Origin: Geodermatophilus poikilotrophus
Lineage (GTDB): Bacteria > Actinomycetota > Actinomycetes > Mycobacteriales > Geodermatophilaceae
DNA: 64,000 nucleotides
NCBI RefSeq assembly: GCF_900111455.1
Contig: NZ_FOIE01000005.1
Span: 124,001 to 188,000 of the forward strand
Reading direction: 5' to 3'
The notes below the pieces were generated by a model. It did not search any database and had not been told where the DNA came from. It saw only the letters and a program-made list of their open reading frames with translations. Position numbers and translations under genes: made by a program. Every line of letters starts with the position of its first letter. The stretch's first letter is position 1. This document shows positions 17,050-25,399 of the stretch, piece by piece.

Positions 17050-17101
17050 GCTCCCATGCTGGCAGGGGCGGCGGCGGGGACGGCGACGTAACGTGGACCG
17101 G
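17050..17101. promoter_or_regulatory. divergent leaderless promoters
   Basis: Rightward: TAACGT (17089-17094), 7 bases, then ATG 17102. Leftward: CAGCAT (complement of 17056-17061), 6 bases, then GTG 17049. Both lie within 52 bases. Confidence 0.5.
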
Positions 17102-19360
17102 ATGTCCTCGCCAGCCCCCTCGACGCTCGCCGCCTGGCTGCGCACCCGCAGTGACGAGCAGCTCGGTGCGCTGCTGGCCGCCCGGCCCGACGTGGCCCGC
17201 CCCGCACCCTCCGACGTCGTCGCCCTCGCCAGCCGGCTGGCGGTGCCGGTGTCGGTCGACCGCGCCCTCGACGAGCTGGACGCCGCCACGCTGCAGGTGC
17301 TCGACGTGGTGCTGCTCGCCGACACCGACGGGGTGGACGCCGTCGACCTGCCCGCCGCGCTGCCGGCGGTGCCCGACGACGTGCTCGAGGCCGCCGTCGA
17401 CCGGCTCACCACGCGGGCGCTGCTGTGGGGGGACGACGTGCTGCACGCCCCGGAGCCGGTGCGCCGCGCCGTCCGGTACCCGGCGGGCCTGGGGCGCCGG
17501 GCGGTCGAGCTGCGGCTGGCCCTCCCGGCGGACCTGCCGGAGACGCTGGCCGAGCTGCCGGCCGAGGAGCGCGACGTGCTGGAGCGGCTGGCCGGCGACC
17601 GGCCGGTGGGCCACCTGCCGGACACCGACGGGCCCGGCTCCTCCCCCGCCCGCCGGCTGCTGCAGCGCGGGCTGCTGGCCCGCATCGATGCGCTCAACGT
17701 GGAGCTGCCCCGCGAGATCGGGGTGCAGCTGCGCGGGAGCCTGCCCTACGGCCCGCCCCGGCTGCGGCCGGAGCCGGTGGTCGTCGGGCGCGACCCGGCC
17801 GTCGTCGACCGGCAGGCCGCGGGTGCGGCGATGGAGGTGATCGGGCGGGTCGGTGAGCTGCTGGCCCTGCTGGAGGAGGAGCCGGCGGGGCTGCTGCGCA
17901 GCGGGGGCGTCGGCGTCCGCGACCAGAAGCGGCTGGCCCGCGCCCTGCACGTCCCCGAGCCCGAGGCCGGCTGGCTGCTGGAGCTGGCGTACGCCGCCGG
18001 CCTGCTCGACGTCGGCGGCCCGCACCGCGACGAGTGGTTGCCCACGCGGGCCTTCGACCTGTGGCGCGAGCGGGAGCTGCCCGACCGCTGGGCCACCCTC
18101 GCGGCGGGCTGGCTGGCCACCGTCCGGCTGCCCTCGCTGGCCGGGCAGCGCGACGTCGCCGGCAAGGCGGTCAACGCCCTCTCCCCCGACCTGGTGCGGC
18201 ACACCGCCCCGGCGATCCGCCGCGCGGCCCTCACCGCGCTGGCGGAGTACCCGCCGGGCCGCGGCGTGGCCGCCGACGACCTGGTCGCGCTGCTGCGCTG
18301 GCGCACCCCGCGGCGGGCGGACCGGCTGGCCCCGGTGCCCGACCTGCTCGCGGAGGCCGCGCGGCTGGGGGTCGTCGTCGGCGGGGTGCTGTCGGCCGGC
18401 GGGCGCGGGTTGCTGGCCACCGGTGAGGACGGCGCGGCCGACGGCATGCGCGGGCTGCTGCCCGACCCGGTCGACCACGTGCTGGCCCAGCCCGACCTGT
18501 CGCTGGTGGCGCCCGGCCCGCTGGTCGCCGAGCTCGCGGACACCCTCGCCGTCGTCGCCGACGTCGAGTCCTCGGGCGGGGCGACGGTCTTCCGGGTGTC
18601 GGAGTCGAGCGTGCGCCGCGCCCTGGACGCCGGCTGGTCTGCCGGCGACCTGCACGACTTCTTCGCCCGGGCCTCCCGGACGCCGGTGCCCCAGGCGCTG
18701 GACTACCTGGTCGACGACGTGGCCCGCCAGCACGGCCGGCTGCGGGTCGGCGCCATCGAGAGCTACGTGCGCTCCGACGACCACGGGCTGCTCTCCCAGG
18801 TGCTGAACGACCGGCGGACGGCGAACGCCGAGCTGCGCCGGCTGGCACCCGGCGTCCTGGTCAGCGGGCTGGGCGCCGACGAGGTGCTCACCGTGCTGCG
18901 CGAGGCGGGCTACGCCCCGGCCGGCGAGTCCCCCGGCGGTGCGGTCCTCACCCGCCCGCCGGCCCGGCCGCGCGCCGCGGGCCGCCGTCCCGGGGGGTCC
19001 GCCCCGCAGGCGCCCCGGCTGCTCACCGGCGAGGAGCTGGCGGCCACGGTGCGGGAGATCCGGGCCGGGGACGCCGCCCTGGCCGCCCGCCGCGGCGAGG
19101 CGGTGCGGCAGGTCCCCGGCGTCACCACCGCCGGCACGCTGGAGCTGCTGTCCCGCGCGGTCCGCGACGGCGTGCCGGTGTGGCTGGGCTACGTCGACGC
19201 CCAGGGCAGCGGCAGCCAGCGCGTCGTCCAGCCGGTCTCGCTGGCCGGCGGCTTCCTGCAGGGGTACGACGAGCGCCGCGGGGAGAGCCGCACCTTCGCC
19301 GTCCACCGGATCACCTCGGTGGCGCTGGTCGAGGACGACGACCTGGCCCCGTCGTCCTGA
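17102..19360 (+). CDS. helicase-associated / WYL-domain protein (XPB partner)
   Basis: 752 residues. The N-terminal two thirds are a series of helical winged-helix-like repeats of the Helicase_C_3 / helicase XPB/Ssl2 N-terminal-like type, with PDLSLVAPGPLVAELADTLAVVADVESSGGATVFRVSESSVRRAL as the most typical stretch. Residues about 685-745 (LLSRAVRDGVPVWLGYVDAQGSGSQRVVQPVSLAGGFLQGY) look like a WYL-type ligand- or nucleic-acid-sensing domain. It sits directly upstream of the XPB helicase, as does Rv0862c beside ercC3 (Rv0861c) in mycobacteria, from memory, suggesting a helicase cofactor in DNA repair. A strong hairpin separates the two genes. Confidence 0.87.
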   Translation: MSSPAPSTLAAWLRTRSDEQLGALLAARPDVARPAPSDVVALASRLAVPVSVDRALDELDAATLQVLDVVLLADTDGVDAVDLPAALPAVPDDVLEAAVDRLTTRALLWGDDVLHAPEPVRRAVRYPAGLGRRAVELRLALPADLPETLAELPAEERDVLERLAGDRPVGHLPDTDGPGSSPARRLLQRGLLARIDALNVELPREIGVQLRGSLPYGPPRLRPEPVVVGRDPAVVDRQAAGAAMEVIGRVGELLALLEEEPAGLLRSGGVGVRDQKRLARALHVPEPEAGWLLELAYAAGLLDVGGPHRDEWLPTRAFDLWRERELPDRWATLAAGWLATVRLPSLAGQRDVAGKAVNALSPDLVRHTAPAIRRAALTALAEYPPGRGVAADDLVALLRWRTPRRADRLAPVPDLLAEAARLGVVVGGVLSAGGRGLLATGEDGAADGMRGLLPDPVDHVLAQPDLSLVAPGPLVAELADTLAVVADVESSGGATVFRVSESSVRRALDAGWSAGDLHDFFARASRTPVPQALDYLVDDVARQHGRLRVGAIESYVRSDDHGLLSQVLNDRRTANAELRRLAPGVLVSGLGADEVLTVLREAGYAPAGESPGGAVLTRPPARPRAAGRRPGGSAPQAPRLLTGEELAATVREIRAGDAALAARRGEAVRQVPGVTTAGTLELLSRAVRDGVPVWLGYVDAQGSGSQRVVQPVSLAGGFLQGYDERRGESRTFAVHRITSVALVEDDDLAPSS

Positions 19361-19368
19361 ACCCCCGG

Positions 19369-19395
19369 CCGGGGTGCGCCTGCGGCGCATCCCGG
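19369..19395 (+). terminator. strong hairpin after WYL gene
   Basis: CCGGGGTGCGCC and GGCGCATCCCGG form a 12-bp stem (one G-T pair) with a TGC loop, 8 bases after the stop codon. It implies that the XPB gene has its own promoter. Confidence 0.65.
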
Positions 19396-19558
19396 GGTCG
19401 AGGGCGCGCCACGTCCGCACATCGCCTCACCGGTGGACGCGGCGGCTGAGGTCCGCCGCACACCGGTGCGCCGGAAGGCGGTGTCGGTCCCCGGCGTTAC
19501 CTTCGGATGACCGGCGCTGCCCCGCGCCCCCTCCCCCTCCCCTCCCGAGAGGTCCTGC

Positions 19559-21244
19559 GTGTCTGACGGCCCCCTGATCGTCCAGTCGGACAAGACCCTG
19601 CTGCTCGAGGTCGACCACCCGGCCGCCCGCGACTGCCGCGCGGCGATCGCGCCGTTCGCGGAGCTGGAGCGCTCCCCCGAGCACGTGCACACGTACCGGG
19701 TGACGCCGCTGGCGCTGTGGAACGCGCGGGCCGCCGGGCACGACGCCGAGCAGGTCGTCGACGCACTGGTCCGCTACTCCCGCTACCCGGTGCCGCACGC
19801 GCTGCTGGTCGACATCGCCGACACGATGGACCGGTTCGGCCGGCTCACGCTGGCCAACAACCCGGTGCACGGGCTGGTGCTCACCACCTCCGACCGCGCG
19901 GTGCTCGAGGAGGTCGTCCGCAGCAAGCGGGTGGCGCCGATGCTGGGCGCGCGGATCGACGAGGACACCGTGGTCGTCCACCCGTCGGAGCGCGGGCGGC
20001 TCAAGCAGGCCCTGCTCAAGATCGGCTGGCCCGCCGAGGACCTGGCCGGCTACGTCGACGGCCAGGCGCACCCGATCGAGCTGGCCCAGGACGGCTGGCA
20101 CCTGCGCGACTACCAGCAGGAGGCCGTCGACGGCTTCTGGGCCGGCGGCTCGGGCGTCGTCGTCCTGCCCTGCGGGGCGGGCAAGACGCTGGTCGGTGCC
20201 GCGGCGATGGCCGAGGCCAAGGCGACCACGCTGATCCTGGTCACCAACACCGTCTCCGGGCGGCAGTGGAAGCGCGAGCTGCTCGCCCGCACCTCGCTGA
20301 CCGAGGAGGAGATCGGCGAGTACTCCGGCGAGCGCAAGGAGATCCGCCCGGTCACGATCGCGACCTACCAGGTGATCACCACCCGCCGGAAGGGCGAGTA
20401 CCGGCACCTGGACCTCTTCGACGCGCAGGACTGGGGCCTGATCGTCTACGACGAGGTGCACCTGCTGCCCGCGCCGATCTTCCGGCTCACCGCCGACCTG
20501 CAGTCCCGCCGGCGACTGGGCCTGACCGCCACGCTGGTGCGCGAGGACGGCCGGGAGGACGACGTCTTCTCCCTCATCGGCCCGAAGCGCTACGACGCCC
20601 CGTGGAAGGACATCGAGTCCCAGGGCTACATCGCGCCGGCCGAGTGCATCGAGGTCCGGGTGTCGCTCGACGACGAGGAGCGGATGACCTACGCGGTCGC
20701 CGAGCCCGAGGAGCGGTACCGCATCGCGGCCACCGCGACCTCGAAGCTGCCGGTGATCCGCCGGGTGCTCGACCGGCACCCCGACGAGCAGAAGCTGGTG
20801 ATCGGCGCCTACCTCGACCAGCTCGACGAGCTCGGCCGCGCGCTCGACGCCCCGGTCATCCAGGGGTCGACGACCAACCGGGAGCGGGAGAAGCTCTTCG
20901 ACGCCTTCCGCGCCGGGGAGGTCAAGACCCTGGTGGTGTCCAAGGTCGCCAACTTCTCCATCGACCTGCCCGAGGCCGCCGTCGCCGTCCAGGTGTCGGG
21001 GACCTTCGGCTCGCGGCAGGAGGAGGCCCAGCGGCTGGGTCGGGTGCTGCGCCCCAAGGCCGACGGCCGGCAGGCCCACTTCTACACCGTGGTCAGCCGC
21101 GACACCCTCGACGCCGAGTACGCCGCCCACCGGCAGCGTTTCCTGGCCGAGCAGGGCTACGCGTACACGATCGTCGACGCCGCCGACCTGGCCGGACCGG
21201 GCGAGGTCAACGGCCCCGACTGGGTGGACGAGCCCGCCGACTGA
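19559..21244 (+). CDS. DNA repair helicase XPB
   Basis: 561 residues, SF2 helicase of the bacterial XPB (ERCC3-like) family that unwinds DNA 3'-5' with ATP. An N-terminal damage-recognition-like domain comes first (residues 1-180). Then the Walker A PCGAGKT (Lys209), DEVH box (298-301), an RED motif in TLVREDGRE (328-330), GSTTNREREKLFDAFRAGEVKTLVVSKVANFSIDLPEA and QRLGRVLRPK (motif VI). The GTG at 19559 is preceded by GAGAGGT; TTACCT about 60 bases upstream may be the -10. It probably works with the protein encoded upstream. The gene is called ercC3 in M. tuberculosis. Confidence 0.95.
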   Translation: MSDGPLIVQSDKTLLLEVDHPAARDCRAAIAPFAELERSPEHVHTYRVTPLALWNARAAGHDAEQVVDALVRYSRYPVPHALLVDIADTMDRFGRLTLANNPVHGLVLTTSDRAVLEEVVRSKRVAPMLGARIDEDTVVVHPSERGRLKQALLKIGWPAEDLAGYVDGQAHPIELAQDGWHLRDYQQEAVDGFWAGGSGVVVLPCGAGKTLVGAAAMAEAKATTLILVTNTVSGRQWKRELLARTSLTEEEIGEYSGERKEIRPVTIATYQVITTRRKGEYRHLDLFDAQDWGLIVYDEVHLLPAPIFRLTADLQSRRRLGLTATLVREDGREDDVFSLIGPKRYDAPWKDIESQGYIAPAECIEVRVSLDDEERMTYAVAEPEERYRIAATATSKLPVIRRVLDRHPDEQKLVIGAYLDQLDELGRALDAPVIQGSTTNREREKLFDAFRAGEVKTLVVSKVANFSIDLPEAAVAVQVSGTFGSRQEEAQRLGRVLRPKADGRQAHFYTVVSRDTLDAEYAAHRQRFLAEQGYAYTIVDAADLAGPGEVNGPDWVDEPAD

Positions 21245-21252
21245 GGCCGGGA

Positions 21253-21276
21253 GCGCCCGGGACCGCACTCGGGCGC
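21253..21276. terminator. hairpin between convergent genes
   Basis: GCGCCCG (21253-21259) pairs with CGGGCGC (21270-21276) around a 10-base loop, in the 42-base gap between the XPB gene and the convergent LuxR-type gene. Confidence 0.5.
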
Positions 21277-21286
21277 ACGGCTCCGC

Positions 21287-23587
21287 TCAGACCGGGGACG
21301 CCGCGTGGTCGCGGTGCGACCCGGAGGGTCGCTGTGTCGCCGTCCACGCGGCGATCTGCGCCCGGGACCGGAAGCCCAGCCGGGTGAGGATCTGCTCGAC
21401 GTGCGACTCCGCCGTCCGCGGTGAGATGACCAGCCGGGCGGCGATCTCCCGGTCGGTCAGCCCCTGGGCCACCAGGTCGGCCACCTCCCGCTGGCGGCGG
21501 GTCAACGGGCCGGCCCCGGGTGGTGCGGGGGTCCCCGCCGCGGGCTCCTCGCCGAGCGCGAGCGCGACCGCCGCGGCCCGCTCCAGGGCGCTGCCCTCGG
21601 CGTGCCGGGCGCTCCACCGCTGCGCGCCGAGCGCGCGCCGGGCTGCTCCCGTCCAGTGCCCGTCCATCGTGGTCAGCGGGGCCGGTTGCCGCGCCGGCAC
21701 CGACCGCCAGACCCCCTCTGCGGCGCCGGCCAGCCGGGCGGCGGTCTCGGCGTCCCCCCGGGCGGCCGCGGTCCACCCGAGCGCGGTCACGCAGAGCGCG
21801 ACGCCGCTGCGGTCGTCGACCTCGCGCATGAGCCGCAGCGCCTGCTCCTCGAGCCGGGTGGCCTCCGCGGGGTCGCCACCGGCCAGCCGCACCAGGCCCT
21901 GGCCCCACAGGGCGTGGGAACGGGTCCACGGGTCGGCGGCGGTCGCCAGGCTCCTGTCGAATGCCGCGTCGGCGGACCCGAGGTCGCCGGCGAGCAGGGC
22001 CACCACCCCGACATCGGCCCAGCAGAACGCGTCGGCCGCCGTCCCGACCGCCGCGTGCCGGGCCGCCGCCGCGCGCAGCAGCCGGTCCGCGGCGGGCAGG
22101 TCCCCCCGGAACAGCGCCGCCTGGCCGAGGTACTGGGTGGCCAGCGCGCCCACCGCCGGCACATCCAGGGCCTGCGCGTCCCGCGCCGCCTCCTCCAGCA
22201 GCGGGACGGCGGTCTCCGGGTCGGTCGCCACGAGCGCGAGGTAGCCGGCGACCAGGAGCCCCCGCGCCCGCTCGGCGCAGGGTGCGGGGACGGCGCGCAG
22301 CAGCAGGTCCAGCCGGCGCCGTCCCTCGCCGAGGTGGCCGCGGGCCGCCCAGTACAGCCACGCGTCGGCGACGACGGCGAGGCCGGCCGCCTCCTCGCCG
22401 GGCGTGCGCAGGCAGTGCTCCACCGCTCCGGTGAGCTCGGCGTGGACCGCCGCGAGCCGGCCGAAGGCGGCGACCTGCCCGGGCCCGAGGAACTCCGCCG
22501 CCGCGTCCGCCACGAGCCGGGTGACCCACTCCCGGTGCCGCCGGCGGACCACCTCCGCCTGCCCGGAGGCGGCGAGCAGCTCGCGGCCGAACGCCCGGAC
22601 GGTCTCCAGCATCCCGAAGCGGCTCCCCGCGCCGTCCCGGACGACGGTCACCAGGGAGGCGTCGACCAGGTTCCCGATCGCGTCGAGCAGGTCGTCGGCC
22701 GGCAGCCCGTCGCCCGCGCACACCGCCGTGGCGGCCGCCAGGTCGAAGCCCCCGGCGAAGACCGCCGCACGCGCCCACAGCAGCCGCTCGCGCTCCCCGA
22801 GCAGGTCGGCGCTCCACTCCACCGTCGCCCGCAGCGTGCGGTGGCGGTCCGGCCCCGCGGAGCCGGGACGGCGCAGCAGCCCGAACCGGTCGTCCAGCCG
22901 GTCCAACAGCTCGGCCGGGGTGAGCGTGCGCAGCCGGACGGCGGCCAGCTCGATCGCCAGGGGGATGCCGTCCAGCCTCCGGCACAGCTCGGCGAGGGTG
23001 CCGTCGTCCTCCGGGGTCAGCACGAGGCCGGGGGCCGCCGCCCGGGCCCGCTGGACCAGCAGCTCCACCGCCTCCGACCCCGCACCGACCGCCAGCGGCG
23101 GCACCGCGCACAGCGCCTCCCCCGGCAGGTCCAGCGGCGTCCGGCTGGTGGCCAGGACCGACAGGCCGGGGCAGGCGGGGATCAGTGCGTCGAGCAGCAC
23201 GGCGCAGGCGTCGCGCAGGTGCTCGCAGTTGTCCAGCACGAGCAGCACCCGCCGCTCACCGAGGACGTCGGCCAGCGACGCCGGCAGCCAGCGGCCCGTG
23301 CTGTCCCGCACGTCGAACGCGGCGGCGACCTGCGCGGCGGCGAGCGCGGGATCGCGGACCGCGGTCAGGTCGGCCAGCGTGACCCCGTCGGGGAAGGACC
23401 GGCGCAGCTCGTCGGCCACCCGCAGGGCCAGCCGGGTCTTGCCCACCCCGCCCGGCCCGACCAGCGTCACCAGCCGGGACTCCGCCAGCAGCCCGCGCAG
23501 CCGGGCCAGCTCGGCCCGCCGGCCGACGAACGGGCTGCGCTCGGCCGGCAGCCGGAACCCCGCTGCGGCAGCGGCCCGCCCACCCAT
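21287..23587 (-). CDS. LuxR-type regulator with N-terminal NTPase and TPR-like repeats
   Basis: 766 residues. An N-terminal STAND/NB-ARC-like ATPase module carries Walker A LVGPGGVGKTRLA (Lys50), Walker B VLLVLDNCEHL and the GIPLAIELAAVRLR motif. An Ala-rich helical middle part (about 330-690) looks like TPR repeats. A C-terminal LuxR-type helix-turn-helix (LTRRQREVADLVAQGLTDREIAARLVISPRTAESHVEQILTRLG) binds DNA. Such proteins are signal-integrating activators. It is divergent from the DUF4242-CPBP pair, its most likely target. ATG 23587 is preceded by TACGGT at 8 bases, so it is probably leaderless. Confidence 0.9.
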   Translation of the reverse strand: MGGRAAAAAGFRLPAERSPFVGRRAELARLRGLLAESRLVTLVGPGGVGKTRLALRVADELRRSFPDGVTLADLTAVRDPALAAAQVAAAFDVRDSTGRWLPASLADVLGERRVLLVLDNCEHLRDACAVLLDALIPACPGLSVLATSRTPLDLPGEALCAVPPLAVGAGSEAVELLVQRARAAAPGLVLTPEDDGTLAELCRRLDGIPLAIELAAVRLRTLTPAELLDRLDDRFGLLRRPGSAGPDRHRTLRATVEWSADLLGERERLLWARAAVFAGGFDLAAATAVCAGDGLPADDLLDAIGNLVDASLVTVVRDGAGSRFGMLETVRAFGRELLAASGQAEVVRRRHREWVTRLVADAAAEFLGPGQVAAFGRLAAVHAELTGAVEHCLRTPGEEAAGLAVVADAWLYWAARGHLGEGRRRLDLLLRAVPAPCAERARGLLVAGYLALVATDPETAVPLLEEAARDAQALDVPAVGALATQYLGQAALFRGDLPAADRLLRAAAARHAAVGTAADAFCWADVGVVALLAGDLGSADAAFDRSLATAADPWTRSHALWGQGLVRLAGGDPAEATRLEEQALRLMREVDDRSGVALCVTALGWTAAARGDAETAARLAGAAEGVWRSVPARQPAPLTTMDGHWTGAARRALGAQRWSARHAEGSALERAAAVALALGEEPAAGTPAPPGAGPLTRRQREVADLVAQGLTDREIAARLVISPRTAESHVEQILTRLGFRSRAQIAAWTATQRPSGSHRDHAASPV

Positions 23588-23690
23588 GGCCGGGGACCGT
23601 AGTGGCCGGGTACGGGTCCGGGGGAGGACCCGTACCGCCGTCCGGGGATCTCCCGACGCGGACGCCGCCGGCCGGCGGCAGCGTGGCCGC
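23588..23690. promoter_or_regulatory. divergent promoter region, LuxR-type gene / DUF4242 gene
   Basis: Leftward -10 TACGGT (complement of 23596-23601) lies 8 bases before ATG 23587. Rightward CAGCGT (23679-23684) lies 6 bases before ATG 23691. The 103-base gap is large enough to hold a regulator site; none was identified. Confidence 0.4.
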
Positions 23691-24005
23691 ATGGGCGAGC
23701 GGCGGCACCGGGAGGAGCTCTTCCTCGTCCAGTTCCGCAGCTGCCCGCCGTCCGTGGGCGACGCGGTGGAGATGCACCACGCCCTCCACCGAGCGGTGAC
23801 CCGGCTCGGCTCGGCCGGGACGGCGATCCGCTGGTGCGCCGCCTGGCTCCTCCCCGACGACTGCCGGTGCCTGTGCCTCGTGCAGGCCGAACGGGAGGCC
23901 GACGTCGTCCTCGCCCGCGACCTGGCCGCCCTGCCCACCGCCTCCGTCGCACCGGCCCGCGCCCTGGACGGGCCGCCCCTCCCCCGAACCGGAAGCAGGT
24001 CCTGA
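23691..24005 (+). CDS. DUF4242-like small protein
   Basis: 104 residues. ELFLVQFRSCPPSVGDAVEMHHALHRAVTRLGSAGTAIRWCAAWLLPDDCRCLCLVQAERE follows the ferredoxin-like beta-alpha-beta pattern of DUF4242 proteins (nickel-binding SCO4226 is one member), with WLLPDDCRCLCLVQA at the usual strand. The metal ligands of that family are not clearly conserved here. The stop and the ATG of the CPBP gene are one base apart, so the two are co-translated. Divergent from the LuxR-type regulator. Confidence 0.68.
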   Translation: MGERRHREELFLVQFRSCPPSVGDAVEMHHALHRAVTRLGSAGTAIRWCAAWLLPDDCRCLCLVQAEREADVVLARDLAALPTASVAPARALDGPPLPRTGSRS

Positions 24006-24006
24006 G

Positions 24007-24927
24007 ATGTCCGCTCTCGACGGCGGCCGGCGCGTCTCCGCACCGGCGGCCCCCCGCACCGGCGATCCCGACGGCGGCGGCTGGCGCGGCTGGGTGGCCC
24101 GCCGTCCCGTGACCGCCTTCCTGCTCGTCGCGCTCCCCCTGGGCTGGGTGGTCCTCGGCGTGCCGGCGCTGATGTACCACGGTCTGCTGCCGGGCGGACG
24201 GGTCCCCGTCGAGCTCTTCGCCCTGGCGCTCACCGTCCTGGTGATGCTGCCCGCCGCCGTCTGGGTGGTCTCCGTCGCGGAGGGTCGCGCGGGGGTGCGG
24301 CGGCTGTTCGGCCGCACGTTCCGCTGGCGGTTCGGTGCCGGCTGGTGGGTCGCCGTGCTGTTCGCCGTGCCGGTGGGGACCGTGGTCCTGGGCGCCCTGT
24401 CCGGCCGGAGCCTGCAGACCGCGGACCTGCCCTCGGTCCTGCTGAGCGGCACGCTGGCGGCCCTCCTGCCCCTGTTCCTGGTCAACCTGTGGGAGGAGAC
24501 GGTCTGGGCCGGCTTCGTGCAGGTCCACCTCGAGCGCCGGCACGGTCTGGTGGCGGCGGCCGCCCTGACCGGCGTGGCCTTCGCCGCCATCCACGTCCCC
24601 ATGTCGTTCGCCAAGGAGTTCACCGCGTCCTCGGTGCTGGCGGAGCTGGGGATCGTGCTGGCGATCGCGCTGCCGTTCCGTCTCCTGGCCGGGATCGTGC
24701 TGCGCGGGACCGCCGGCAGCGTGCTCGCCGTCGCGGTCCTGCACGCCGCGTGGAACGCCGGCAACGGCGAGGGCTCGGTCGTCGACGACCTGCTGTCCGG
24801 GGGTCAGCCGGTGCTGCTCGCCGTGCTGGCCCTCGTCCTCCTCGCGGCCGTCACCGCGCCGCTCGTCCGAGGTCGCGGCACCACCGAGCAGCAGGAGACC
24901 GGCACGCGGTCCGTCCCCGTCCGGTGA
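24007..24927 (+). CDS. CPBP-family intramembrane protein (CAAX-protease-like), variant motif 1
   Basis: 306 residues with about eight hydrophobic segments. The Abi/CPBP core is seen as NLWEETVWAGFVQ (motif 1), GVAFAAIHVP (motif 2) and VLHAAWNAGN (motif 3). Glutamates and both histidines expected for a glutamic-type intramembrane protease are present, but the arginine of the usual EExxxR is an alanine (EETVWA). It may be an active protease with a variant motif or a non-proteolytic relative. Co-translated with the DUF4242 gene, and followed by remains of another CPBP gene. Confidence 0.82.
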   Translation: MSALDGGRRVSAPAAPRTGDPDGGGWRGWVARRPVTAFLLVALPLGWVVLGVPALMYHGLLPGGRVPVELFALALTVLVMLPAAVWVVSVAEGRAGVRRLFGRTFRWRFGAGWWVAVLFAVPVGTVVLGALSGRSLQTADLPSVLLSGTLAALLPLFLVNLWEETVWAGFVQVHLERRHGLVAAAALTGVAFAAIHVPMSFAKEFTASSVLAELGIVLAIALPFRLLAGIVLRGTAGSVLAVAVLHAAWNAGNGEGSVVDDLLSGGQPVLLAVLALVLLAAVTAPLVRGRGTTEQQETGTRSVPVR

Positions 24928-24952
24928 GCCCCCTGCACCCGGAGGTCCCCCG

Positions 24953-25050
24953 ATGTCCACCACCGACGCCCGCCGGCCCGTCCCCACCCCGCCCGCGGGC
25001 TGCGCGACCGGGTCGCGCGGCACCCGCTGACCGCCTCCCCTGGTGGGCGC
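24953..25050 (+). pseudogene. 5' remnant of a second CPBP-type gene
   Basis: A ribosome binding site (GGAGG) and ATG at 24953 start MSTTDARRPVPTPPAG, which after an apparent one-base frame change continues as GLRDRVARHPLTA. The latter resembles the N-terminus of the intact CPBP protein just upstream (WRGWVARRPVTAFLL). In the original frame a stop comes at codon 26. Similarity then ends abruptly at a segment of Pro/Gly/Arg codons. Best read as the broken 5' end of a paralogue; the match is short. Confidence 0.5.
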
Positions 25051-25074
25051 CACCGTGCGCGGCGCCGCGGGCAG

Positions 25075-25215
25075 CCGTCCCTGCGCAGCCTGGACGCCCT
25101 CCACCTGGCGACAGCCCTGAGCCTCGGGTCGGCTCTGGACGCCTTCGTGGTCTACGACGAGCGACTGGCGCAGGCGGCCGCCGACGCGGGGCTGCCGGTC
25201 GTCGCGCCGTCCTGA
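25075..25215 (+). pseudogene. 3' remnant of a vapC (PIN-domain toxin) gene
   Basis: The frame encodes LRSLDALHLATALSLGSALDAF followed by VVYDERLAQAAADAGLPVVAPS and a stop. This is the C-terminal third of a VapC ribonuclease: Asp in SLDALHLATA and Asp in YDERLAQAA are two of the four PIN acidic residues. The N-terminal two thirds and any antitoxin gene are missing. It is in the same frame as the CPBP fragment just upstream, so a deletion probably fused the two remains. Confidence 0.7.
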
Positions 25216-25399
25216 CCCGAGGGGCCACTGGGGTCCGCGGGACGGAACGGCCCGTCCGGCGCGCGAGACGATCGCCACACCGCGCGGCGCCCACGGGCAT
25301 CTGCGCAGCTCAGGGCCCCGTCGGCGGACGCCATACGTCGTCGCGCGCGGGACGCGCGGGAGGTGGCCGGTTGGGCGTGTTGCTCGCCGCGAAGGCAGG

